From assembly GCA_051955775.1 (NCBI GenBank), contig JBQCGJ010000400.1, positions 1 to 5,845 of the forward strand: a stretch of DNA of 5,845 nt. Reading direction: 5' to 3'. Positions 1-5,774 of this stretch are shown here, piece by piece. This stretch comes from DASUHT01 sp051955775. Lineage in GTDB: Bacteria > Actinomycetota > Thermoleophilia > Gaiellales > JAICJC01. The translations under genes and the position numbers were made by a program. The notes below the pieces were generated by a model. That model was given only the letters and a program-made list of their open reading frames with translations, made no database searches and was not told where the DNA came from. Within the stretch, counting starts at the first letter, position 1. Every line of letters begins with the position of its first letter.

Positions 1-344
1 CCGACATCGAGCGCCGCCACACGGGCCGCCCCGTGCTGCAGCAGGCAGTCCGTGAACCCGCCGGTGGACGCCCCCACGTCCAGGCACAGCTCCCCGGCCG
101 GGTCCACCCGGAACACGCGCAACGCCGTCTCCAGCTTGTCGCCGCCGCGGGAGACGTAGCGAGGCGGCTCGACCAGCTCCAGCGCCGCGTCGGGTCGGGT
201 GGCGGTGCCCGCCTTGGTGACGACGCCGCCGTCGACCCGCACGCGCCCGGCCATGATCAGGGCCTGCGCCCGGCTGCGCGTGTCGACCAGTCCCCGTTCG
301 ACCAGCGCCGCGTCAAGCCGCGTGCGGCGGGCCCGCCCGCTCAT
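1..344 (-). CDS. tlyA: TlyA-family rRNA 2'-O-methyltransferase, N-terminal part (gene runs off the left edge)
   Basis: TlyA-family proteins are SAM-dependent enzymes that 2'-O-methylate cytidines in 16S and/or 23S rRNA; many are annotated 'hemolysin A'. I translated this frame by hand: 114 complete codons are visible and the gene continues past base 1. Residues about 7-58 form an S4 RNA-binding domain (RLDAALVERG, then AGRVRVDGGVV). The family linker YVSRGGDKL follows at residues 63-71. The Rossmann/FtsJ-type SAM motif I, LDVGASTGGFTD, lies at residues 88-99. The catalytic residues further on are outside the window. The ATG at 344 overlaps the ispA stop by 4 bases (ATGA), and no Shine-Dalgarno is visible upstream, so reinitiation from ispA is likely. 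ispA next to tlyA is a known conserved pairing. The family call is firm; which rRNA site is modified cannot be told from this fragment. Confidence 0.95.
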   Translation of the reverse strand, partial: MSGRARRTRLDAALVERGLVDTRSRAQALIMAGRVRVDGGVVTKAGTATRPDAALELVEPPRYVSRGGDKLETALRVFRVDPAGELCLDVGASTGGFTDCLLQHGAARVAALDV

Positions 345-1123
345 GCCGTGCGGTCGGCGATCAGCACGGTCAGCTGCTCCAGCTCGCCGGTGCTGCCGCC
401 CGCCTGGCCCAGCAGCTCGAGCGCCCGCGCGCGCGAGGCCGCAGCCAGCTCGCGGGCCCTGTCCATGCCCAGCGTCGCCACGTAGCTCGGCTCGCCGTCG
501 GCGTCTCCGTCCAGGATGTCGTCCACGATCTGGAACAGCAGGCCCAGCTCGCGCGCGTACCCGCGGTACGGCCGCTGCTCGGCCTCGCCCAGCCCGGCCA
601 CGTGCAGGCCGCATCCGATCGACGCGGATATCAGGGCCCCCGTCTTCAGCCGGTGCAGGCGGCGCAGCTCGTCCAGGTCGAGGTCGTCGCCGCCGGTCAC
701 GTCCAGGTACTGGCCGTCAACCATCCCGGCCACCCCCTGGGCCAGCTCGGCGATCACGGCAGTGCGGGCCTCCGGCGGCAGCTCGGGCGCGCGCGACACG
801 AGCAGGAAGGCGGCGTTGAGCAGGCCGTCCCCGGTGAGGATCGCGACCGCCTCGCCGAACTCGACGTGGGCCGTGTGGCGTCCACGCCGCCAGGTGTCGT
901 CGTCCAGCGCCGGCAGATCGTCGTGCACCAGCGAGAACGCCTGCACCAGTTCGAGTGCGGCTGCCGCAGGCAGAGCAGATGCGGGGTCGCCGCCCGCGGC
1001 GGAGGCGGCCGCCAGGCACAACCTGGCGCGGATCCGCTTGCCGCCCTCCAGCGCGTAGCGCATCGCGGCGTCCAGCTCCGGGATCTCGGACAGGACGAGC
1101 CCGCGCAGATACTCCTCGATCAT
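341..1123 (-). CDS. ispA: Polyprenyl (farnesyl/geranylgeranyl-type) diphosphate synthase, short form
   Basis: Members condense isopentenyl diphosphate with allylic diphosphates to make C15-C20 prenyl diphosphates for quinones, carotenoids or lipid carriers. The 260-residue product has the hallmarks: GGKRIR at 27-32; the first aspartate-rich motif HDDLPALDDDTWRRG at 67-81, of the bacterial DDxxxxD type; the KT pair at 160-161; and the second aspartate-rich motif FQIVDDILD at 197-205. Two things are odd. The protein begins only 26 residues before GGKR, about 25 fewer than E. coli IspA. The stretch after the second Asp motif is also shortened: E. coli has a loop with GKSTYPALLG, whereas here DGDADGEPSYVATLG follows almost at once, so the usual lysine is missing. 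ATG 1123 overlaps the xseB stop (ATGA). A GGAGGA abuts this ATG, too close to be an ideal ribosome site, and the frame upstream does not look like synthase sequence. Family certain; chain length of the product unknown. Confidence 0.93.
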   Translation of the reverse strand: MIEEYLRGLVLSEIPELDAAMRYALEGGKRIRARLCLAAASAAGGDPASALPAAAALELVQAFSLVHDDLPALDDDTWRRGRHTAHVEFGEAVAILTGDGLLNAAFLLVSRAPELPPEARTAVIAELAQGVAGMVDGQYLDVTGGDDLDLDELRRLHRLKTGALISASIGCGLHVAGLGEAEQRPYRGYARELGLLFQIVDDILDGDADGEPSYVATLGMDRARELAAASRARALELLGQAGGSTGELEQLTVLIADRTA

Positions 1124-1296
1124 TCCTCCAGCGCCTCGGCCTGGCGCTCCAGCGCCGCCGCGGCCTCGTGAGCCAGGTGGGAGATGCGCTCCAGCAGCTC
1201 CGTGGCCTCGGCAGAGGCCAGCTCCCCCGCCTCCAGGCGCTTGTTCAGCGCATCCAGCTCATCGACGATCTCGCGCAGCTGATCGGCGTCGGTCAC
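1120..1296 (-). CDS. xseB: Exodeoxyribonuclease VII small subunit
   Basis: XseB is the small helical subunit that decorates XseA in exonuclease VII, which degrades single-stranded DNA from both ends. The 58-residue product is slightly shorter than usual (about 60-80). It shows the family pattern of an acidic first helix, the turn RLEAGEL (compare RLESGDL in E. coli), then a second long helix ending ALERQAEALEE. Start choice: GTG at 1296 overlaps the nusB stop as GTGA and has AGGGGG at 1304-1309, seven bases upstream. An ATG at 1440 in the same frame would add 48 residues of Gly/Arg-rich non-family sequence inside nusB, so I rejected it. The partner xseA, normally just upstream, is not in this window. 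Because the protein is small and amphipathic, an unrelated coiled-coil protein is the alternative, but turn motif and gene context favour XseB. Confidence 0.85.
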   Translation of the reverse strand: MTDADQLREIVDELDALNKRLEAGELASAEATELLERISHLAHEAAAALERQAEALEE

Positions 1297-1700
1297 GTGC
1301 CCACCCCCTGCTCCCTGGCGATCCGTCCCAGCACCCCATTGACCAGGGCGCCGGCCTCCGGCGAGGCGTACCGCTTGGCCAGCTCCACGGCCTCGTCGAT
1401 GGCCACAGCCGGCGGGACGTCCGCCGACCGCAGCTCCCACACGGCCAGCCGCAGGATGCTTCGCTCGAGCACCGCCATCCGATCGGCGCTCCAGCCCTCG
1501 GCGGCAGCGTCGATGGCGGCGTCCAGCGACTCGCGATCGTCCCAGGCGCCCTGCACCCGGACGCGCATGAACTCGCTCACCGCCTCGCCGTGATCATTGC
1601 GATAGGCGTCATACAGCTCCTCCAGGCCGGCTCCGGTGAGGTCGTGCTGATACAGCAGGAAGGCGGCACTGCGCCGCTCCTCGCGCCGGCTGCGGGTCAT
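1293..1700 (-). CDS. nusB: Transcription antitermination factor NusB
   Basis: NusB binds the boxA element of nascent rRNA together with ribosomal protein S10 (NusE) and promotes antitermination of rRNA operons. The 135-residue product has standard length and motifs: an arginine-rich N-terminus (MTRSRREERRSAAFLLYQHD) that forms the start of the RNA-binding face, then ILRLAVWELR near residues 85-94, AIDEAVELAKRY near 103-114, and the C-terminal LVNGVLGRIA. The ATG at 1700 is chosen because it overlaps the DUF322 gene stop by 4 bases (ATGA) and has GGGAG at 1709-1713, eight bases upstream. The in-frame ATG at 1889 would add 63 residues lying inside the preceding gene. Position after asp23 matches the Bacillus yqhY-nusB order. 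Nothing about it looks unusual. Confidence 0.97.
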   Translation of the reverse strand: MTRSRREERRSAAFLLYQHDLTGAGLEELYDAYRNDHGEAVSEFMRVRVQGAWDDRESLDAAIDAAAEGWSADRMAVLERSILRLAVWELRSADVPPAVAIDEAVELAKRYASPEAGALVNGVLGRIAREQGVGT

Positions 1701-2032
1701 CGCCGCGGCTCCCGCTCGCGGTCGAGGCCGGTCACCGTCACGTCGACGGCCCGCACCTCCAACCCGGTCATCCCAGCCACGTGATTGGCCACCGCGGAGC
1801 GCACCTGGGAGCCCAGCTCGGGCAGCACCCGGCCGTGCTCGGCGACCACGTCCACGTCGAAGGTGGCCACGCGGCCGGTCACCGTCCACTCCACCGGACC
1901 GCGCCGCCCCGGCAGGACCCGCGACACCCGGCCTGGACTCTCCAGGCGAGCGCCGGCCACCCCCTCCACCGCCAGTCGCACGATCGACTCCAGAGCCTGA
2001 TCGGACACCTGTGCCGGGCCCAGCCGGATCAC
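1697..2032 (-). CDS. Asp23/Gls24 family (DUF322) envelope-stress-type protein
   Basis: This 111-residue product belongs to the Asp23/Gls24 (DUF322) family, small alpha/beta proteins linked in Firmicutes to envelope stress. The Bacillus member encoded between accC and nusB (YqhY) has been connected to control of acetyl-CoA carboxylase activity. Family signs are an N-terminal helix (SDQALESIVRLAVEGVAGA, residues about 9-27), a middle beta section (FDVDVVAEHGRVLPEL), and the conserved end HVAGMTGLEVRAVDVTVTGL. The GTG at 2032 overlaps the accC stop as GTGA and is preceded by a good Shine-Dalgarno, GGAGG at 2037-2041, so I prefer it to the in-frame ATG at 2224, whose extra 64 residues would lie inside accC. 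Location directly after accC supports a YqhY-like role by inference. The exact function is not established from sequence. Confidence 0.93.
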   Translation of the reverse strand: MIRLGPAQVSDQALESIVRLAVEGVAGARLESPGRVSRVLPGRRGPVEWTVTGRVATFDVDVVAEHGRVLPELGSQVRSAVANHVAGMTGLEVRAVDVTVTGLDREREPRR

Positions 2033-3393
2033 GCCGCCTCCGCCAGCGACGGCAGCTGTGCGCGCGCGTCGTCCAGATAGGCGGTGGTGTACGAGCCGGT
2101 CACGAACCGCGGCTCGCGCAGCACGTCGGCGAACAGCCCCGCCGTGGTCGCGATGCCCTCCAGCTCCAGCTCGAGCAGCGCCCGCCGGCCGCGGGCCAGC
2201 GCCTCGTCGCGGTCCGCGCCCCACACGATCAGCTTGGCCAGCAGCGAGTCGTAGAACGGCGGCACCCGGTATCCCTCGTAGCCGTGCGTGTCGAACCGCA
2301 CCCCCGGCCCCAGCGGCGGCCGGAACCGCGTGATCGTGCCGGCCGCCGGATGGAAGCCGAGCGACGGATCCTCGCAGTTGATGCGGAACTCGATGGCGTG
2401 GCCGCGCAGCTCCGCCAGGCCCGTGGCCGGCAGCGGCTCGCCGGCCGCCAACCGCAGCTGCTGGACGGCGATGTCGATGCCGGTCACCAGCTCCGTGACC
2501 GGATGCTCCACCTGCAGGCGCGTGTTCATCTCGATGAAGTAGAAGTTCCCCTGCTGGTCGAGCAGGAACTCGACCGTGCCGGCGTTCCGGTATCCGCAGC
2601 CCACGCAGGCCAGACGCGCCGCCTCCGCCATCCGCTCGCGCACCTCCGGCTCCAGCGCGGGCGAGGGCGCCTCCTCGATCAGCTTCTGGTGCCGCCGCTG
2701 CACGGAGCAGTCACGCTCGCCCAGCACGAGGACGCCGCCCTGCCCGTCCGCCAGCACCTGCATCTCGACATGCCGGGGCGCCTGCACCGCCCGCTCCAGG
2801 TACATGCCCGGATCGCCGAACGATGCCTCCGCCTCGGCCGCGGCCAGCCGATACGCATCCTCCAGCTCGTCGGGGCCGCCGACCAGCCGCATGCCCTTGC
2901 CGCCGCCGCCGGCCGACGCCTTGAGCAGCACGGGGTAGCCGATCTCGGAGGCCAGCCGGGCGGCCTCGCCGGCGCCGGACAGCCGCTCCGCCGATCCCGG
3001 CACCAGGGGCACGCCGGCCTCCCGCATGGCCTGCTTGGCGCGGCTCTTGTCGCCCATCGTCTCCATCGCCTCGGGCCCCGGGCCCACGAACACCAGGTCG
3101 TTCTCGGCGCACGCCCGGGCGAAGGCCGCGTTCTCGGCCAGGAACCCCCAGCCGGGATGCACCGCATCGCAGCCCGAGATCTCGGCCGCGCCGATCAGGT
3201 TGCGCACGTCGAGGTAGCTGTCGGCCGGCAGGTGCGAGCCGATGCAGATCGCGCGGTCTGCCTGGGTCAGCCACAGCCCCTCCCTGTCGCCCGTGGAGTA
3301 CACGGCGACCGCCTCGATGCCGAGGTCGTGGCAGGCGCGGATCAGCCGCACCGCCGCCTCGCCGCGATTGGCGATCAGCACCCGCCGGAGCAT
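2029..3393 (-). CDS. accC: Biotin carboxylase subunit of acetyl-CoA carboxylase
   Basis: AccC uses ATP and bicarbonate to carboxylate the biotin carried by BCCP, the first half-reaction of malonyl-CoA synthesis. The product is 454 residues, normal for the family. Domains in order are the N-terminal preATP-grasp fold (LRRVLIANRGEAAVRLIRA at the start), the ATP-grasp domain with glycine-rich lid KASAGGGGKGM (158-168), and the C-terminal biotin carboxylase domain. Residues equivalent to the E. coli active site are all present: K116, K158, H208, K237 in RRHQK, E275, E288, N290, R292, E296 (in IEMNTRLQVEHP) and R337 (FRINCEDP). It should therefore be active. The ATG at 3393 shares one base with the stop of the upstream fusion gene (TGATG), with no clear Shine-Dalgarno, which suggests translational coupling. 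The in-frame ATG at 3525 would add 44 residues overlapping the BCCP domain and was rejected. It could serve another acyl-CoA carboxylase as well as ACC. Confidence 0.98.
   Translation of the reverse strand: MLRRVLIANRGEAAVRLIRACHDLGIEAVAVYSTGDREGLWLTQADRAICIGSHLPADSYLDVRNLIGAAEISGCDAVHPGWGFLAENAAFARACAENDLVFVGPGPEAMETMGDKSRAKQAMREAGVPLVPGSAERLSGAGEAARLASEIGYPVLLKASAGGGGKGMRLVGGPDELEDAYRLAAAEAEASFGDPGMYLERAVQAPRHVEMQVLADGQGGVLVLGERDCSVQRRHQKLIEEAPSPALEPEVRERMAEAARLACVGCGYRNAGTVEFLLDQQGNFYFIEMNTRLQVEHPVTELVTGIDIAVQQLRLAAGEPLPATGLAELRGHAIEFRINCEDPSLGFHPAAGTITRFRPPLGPGVRFDTHGYEGYRVPPFYDSLLAKLIVWGADRDEALARGRRALLELELEGIATTAGLFADVLREPRFVTGSYTTAYLDDARAQLPSLAEAA
2037..2041 (-). promoter_or_regulatory. 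Shine-Dalgarno GGAGG deciding the GTG start of the DUF322 gene
   Basis: GGAGG sits four bases before the GTG at 2032, inside the last codons of accC. It supports the GTGA overlap start over the much longer in-frame ATG alternative. Confidence 0.7.
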
Positions 3394-3839
3394 CAGGCCG
3401 GCTCGAGCTCGAACAGCGGCTGGCCGAACTCCACCGGCTCGGCGTTGCCGACCAGGATGCGCCGGATCACCCCGCTGTGGTCGGACTTCAGCTCGTTGAA
3501 CAGCTTCATCGCCTCCAGGATGCACAGCGTCTGCCCCTCCTCGACGCGGTCGCCCTCCTCGACGAACGGGTCGACGTTGGGCGCCGGGGAGCGGTAGAAG
3601 GTGCCGACCATCGGCGACTCGATCTTGAAGGCGGTGGACACGGTGGCGGCCTCGCCGGTCTGGCCGTTCCCGGCCCCGGCGGGCTCGACCGGGGCAGGCG
3701 GTGCCATCGGCGCGGGGCGCTCGTCCTGCTTGCGCACCGTGATCCGCATCGACCCGTCCTCCAGGGTCAGCTCGGCCACGTCGGAGCTCTCCACCAGGCG
3801 CACCAGGTCCTGGATCCGCTCCGATTGGTCGGCATCCAT
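3393..3839 (-). other. AccB (BCCP) module within the fusion, with a possible internal start at Met445
   Basis: An in-frame ATG at 3839 (Met445) lies exactly where a stand-alone AccB would begin. Translation from it would give 148 residues, a normal AccB length. The first residues, MDADQSERIQDLVRLVESSD, resemble the N-terminus of free BCCPs. The upstream bases ACCTCCGAGCGCTCCGAGGCG give only a GAGG two bases from the ATG, a poor ribosome site, so internal initiation is possible but not supported by a strong signal. The module could be made only as part of the fusion, or both as fusion and as free carrier. Confidence 0.4.
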
Positions 3840-5171
3840 CGCCTCGGAGCGCTCGGAGGTGCGCTCACCGCGGCTGCGCACGGTGTCAAGGAGCCGCGCC
3901 GCCTCCTCGCCGAACAGCGCCACCAGCAGCAGGTCCTCCTCACTGGTGGCGTCCGTCTGCTCGCGCACCTCGCTCAGCTCCGGCGCCGCCGGCGGCGGCG
4001 GATCGGGCTGGTCGGTCACGAGGGCCCGGGCGGGCTCTGCGATCGGCAGCGGCGGCGTCCCATAGCCGCCGGCCAGCAGCGTCCGCATCTCGTCCGAGGC
4101 GTCCACCCAGCGCTGCGCCGACAGCACGTGACGCACCGCCTGGCCGGTCAGGATGCCCCCGATCGGCTGGGCCAGGGGAGGCATCCCGCAGTCCTCGCGG
4201 ACGCGCGCCAGCTCGGCCAGCACCTCGTCCAGCCGGTCGCCCGAGCCCATGTGGCGGAGCCGCGCGTCGAGCTCTGTGACCACGCCCACCGGCACCCGGT
4301 TGAGCGCGGTGCGAAGCGCGATCCGCGGCGGCACCGGCAGCGCAGGCATGTGCGAGGTGACGTGGTCGTCGATCGCCTTCGACACCCGCCACGCCTGGTC
4401 GAGATCGACGCCGTGGGGCACGTCCAGCCCGTCCATGGCCTCGCACAGCACCTCGCCCGCCACCCGGTTCACCAGGCTGGCCACCGGGTGCGCGGCGGTG
4501 GCGATCGGCTCGGCGCCGTTGCGGGCCGCCTCCACCGCCATCGCCAGCGCGAGGCCGCCGGTGCCCTGGCAGTACAGGGCGACCGGCACGCCGGAGGCCT
4601 CGGCCAGCCGCGCCACCACCCGGCCGCACGTGCCCGGGTCGAGCGCGCCGGCGGGGTCATGCAGGAACACATGGTCGGCACCCAGATCGGCCAGCCGCTT
4701 GGCCTTCTCGACCACCCGCTCCAGGTTCGCCATGTGCCCCGAGAAGGCAAGCCCCGCATACAGCCGGCCGCCGGCCTCCTGCACGGCGGTGGCTGCAGCG
4801 GCCAGGTTCTCCACGTCGTTCAGCGGGTCGTGCAGGCGGAACACGTCGATCCCGCTCTCGGCCGCGCACAGGATGAAGCGCCGGGTGAGGTCGTCCGACA
4901 CCGGCTTGGTACCGACCAGGAACCGCCCCCGCAGGGCCATCTGCAGCGGCGTCCGGGTGCACCGGGCGCGCAGCGCGCGGATCCGCTCCCACGGGCTCTC
5001 GATGCCGCGCTTGACGGCCGCGTCGAAACACCCGCCGCCCGTCACCTCGAGCGCCGCGAAGCCGGCCCCGTCGAGCAGCTCCGCGATCTCCAGCACGCGG
5101 GCGGTGGACACGCCGCCGGCCAGCGGCTGCTGGGAGAGCAGTCGCACCGTGGTGTCGATCAGTCGCGTCAT
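3393..5171 (-). CDS. accB: Degenerate carboxyltransferase (PYC/OadA-like) domain fused to AccB biotin carboxyl carrier protein
   Basis: The 592-residue product has two parts. Residues 1-432 follow the carboxyltransferase domain of pyruvate carboxylase and oxaloacetate decarboxylase alpha: DTTVR at 6-10, GGGCFDAA at 45-52, SPWERIRALR at 59-68, LQMALRG at 76-82, DVFRLHDPLN at 109-118, DRLDEVLAELARVREDCG at 312-329, EEDLLLVALF at 411-420. The active site is gone: by hand alignment the metal Asp is L11, the carbamylated Lys is H171 (LHDPAG), the two His are Y200 and Q202 (YCQGTGG), and the catalytic Thr is Q335. A Pro-rich linker contains PPPP (391-394). Residues 445-592 are a complete AccB: N-terminal segment DLVRLVESSDVAELTLEDG, linker, then the biotinyl domain with the thumb (SPMVGTFYRSPAP) typical of acetyl-CoA carboxylase BCCP and biotin site EAMKLFNE at Lys556. 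The biotin part should work with the adjacent AccC. The first domain is probably a pseudoenzyme with a structural or regulatory role (inference). The start is 7 bases after efp, without a Shine-Dalgarno. Confidence 0.93.
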   Translation of the reverse strand: MTRLIDTTVRLLSQQPLAGGVSTARVLEIAELLDGAGFAALEVTGGGCFDAAVKRGIESPWERIRALRARCTRTPLQMALRGRFLVGTKPVSDDLTRRFILCAAESGIDVFRLHDPLNDVENLAAAATAVQEAGGRLYAGLAFSGHMANLERVVEKAKRLADLGADHVFLHDPAGALDPGTCGRVVARLAEASGVPVALYCQGTGGLALAMAVEAARNGAEPIATAAHPVASLVNRVAGEVLCEAMDGLDVPHGVDLDQAWRVSKAIDDHVTSHMPALPVPPRIALRTALNRVPVGVVTELDARLRHMGSGDRLDEVLAELARVREDCGMPPLAQPIGGILTGQAVRHVLSAQRWVDASDEMRTLLAGGYGTPPLPIAEPARALVTDQPDPPPPAAPELSEVREQTDATSEEDLLLVALFGEEAARLLDTVRSRGERTSERSEAMDADQSERIQDLVRLVESSDVAELTLEDGSMRITVRKQDERPAPMAPPAPVEPAGAGNGQTGEAATVSTAFKIESPMVGTFYRSPAPNVDPFVEEGDRVEEGQTLCILEAMKLFNELKSDHSGVIRRILVGNAEPVEFGQPLFELEPA

Positions 5172-5178
5172 TGGGCGG

Positions 5179-5736
5179 TCACGCCCGCGAGATGTAGCGC
5201 GCCTCGCGGGTGTCCACCCTGATCCGCTCGCCCGGCTCCACGAACAGCGGCACCTGGACGACGGCGCCGGTCTCCAGGGTGGCCGGCTTGGTCACGTTGG
5301 ACACCGTGTCGCCCTTGACCCCGGGCTCGGTCTCCGTCACCTCCAGCTCGACCGCCGCCGGCAGCTGCAGGGACGTCGGCTTGCCGTCCACCATCAGCAG
5401 CTGCACGGTGTCGTTCTCCTTCATGAACCGCAGCTCGTCGGACAGGCTGGAGATCGGAAGCTGGATCTGCTCGAACGTCTCGGCGTCCATCAGCACCACG
5501 TCCGAGCCGTCGTTGTACAGGTAGCTGACGTTGGTCACCTCGGTGTGCACCCGCTGCATCTTCTCGCCGGCCCGGAACGTGCGGTCGATCACCGAGCCCG
5601 ACTCCAGGCCCTTCAGCTTGGTGCGCACGAACGCCCCGCCCTTTCCGGGCTTGACGTGCTGGAACTCCACGATGCGGTAGACGATGCCGTCCAGCGCGAT
5701 GTGCATGCCGTTCTTGAATTCGTTGGTGGAGATCAT
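5179..5736 (-). CDS. efp: Translation elongation factor P
   Basis: EF-P binds between the P and E sites of the ribosome and rescues it from stalling on consecutive prolines. The 185-residue product has the normal length and all three beta-barrel domains. Domain I carries the functional loop KPGKGGAF (29-36) with the tip lysine at K32, equivalent to E. coli K34. Domain II contains VTNVSYLYNDG and ETFEQIQLP. Domain III ends with TGAVVQVPLFVEPGERIRVDTREARYISRA-type sequence, including the family signature around KPATLETGAVVQVPLF. The loop is PGKGG, not the PGKGP form reported for some actinobacteria whose lysine stays unmodified, so the modification state is open. No lysine-modifying enzyme is encoded here. 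The ATG at 5736 lacks a Shine-Dalgarno but sits just after a -10-like hexamer. Upstream pepQ and downstream accB match a widely conserved order. Confidence 0.98.
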   Translation of the reverse strand: MISTNEFKNGMHIALDGIVYRIVEFQHVKPGKGGAFVRTKLKGLESGSVIDRTFRAGEKMQRVHTEVTNVSYLYNDGSDVVLMDAETFEQIQLPISSLSDELRFMKENDTVQLLMVDGKPTSLQLPAAVELEVTETEPGVKGDTVSNVTKPATLETGAVVQVPLFVEPGERIRVDTREARYISRA

Positions 5737-5745
5737 GCGTCGGTC

Positions 5746-5751
5746 AGTCTA
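5746..5751 (-). promoter_or_regulatory. Candidate -10 element (TAGACT) for efp, possibly giving a leaderless mRNA
   Basis: On the minus strand the hexamer TAGACT matches TATAAT at four of six positions, including the important TA and final T, and fits the TANNNT form common in actinobacteria. It ends nine bases before the efp ATG, so transcription would start within about three bases of the start codon. No convincing -35 is seen about 17 bases upstream (GCGGCG). The AT-richness of this spot contrasts with the rest of the window. Confidence 0.4.
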
Positions 5752-5758
5752 GATAAGG

Positions 5759-5774
5759 GCGGCCACATCGCCGC
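5759..5774 (-). terminator. Small GC hairpin between pepQ and efp (weak terminator or leader structure)
   Basis: On the minus strand GCGGC, a six-base loop GATGTG, then GCCGC form a five-pair all-GC stem starting three bases after the pepQ stop. It is followed by CCTTATCT, not a run of T, so it is not a convincing intrinsic terminator. In GC-rich genomes such stems also arise by chance. Confidence 0.25.

Noticed and set aside
3394..3525. Upstream ATG (3525) as the accC start
   Set aside because: It would add 44 residues of non-family sequence within the BCCP domain; ATG 3393 gives the canonical start LRRVLIANRGE and the TGATG overlap.
2011..3597. 528-codon open frame on the plus strand, opposite accC
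   Set aside because: It is antisense to a clear accC with all catalytic residues. Its translation is rich in Arg, His, Gln and Leu with no domain pattern, as expected from a GC-rich shadow frame.
3393..5171. Annotation as an active oxaloacetate decarboxylase alpha or pyruvate carboxylase subunit B
   Set aside because: The overall fold matches, but the metal-binding Asp, Lys and His-x-His and the catalytic Thr are all replaced, and the biotin domain is of the AccB type.
3477..5222. 581-codon open frame on the plus strand, opposite the accB fusion
   Set aside because: Same reason: low-complexity Arg/His/Gln-rich translation, no recognisable motif, no good ribosome site, and it covers a well-supported minus-strand gene.
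5759..5774. Strong intrinsic terminator separating pepQ from efp
   Set aside because: The stem is only five pairs and no T-tract follows (CCTTATCT), so I list it only as a weak hairpin.
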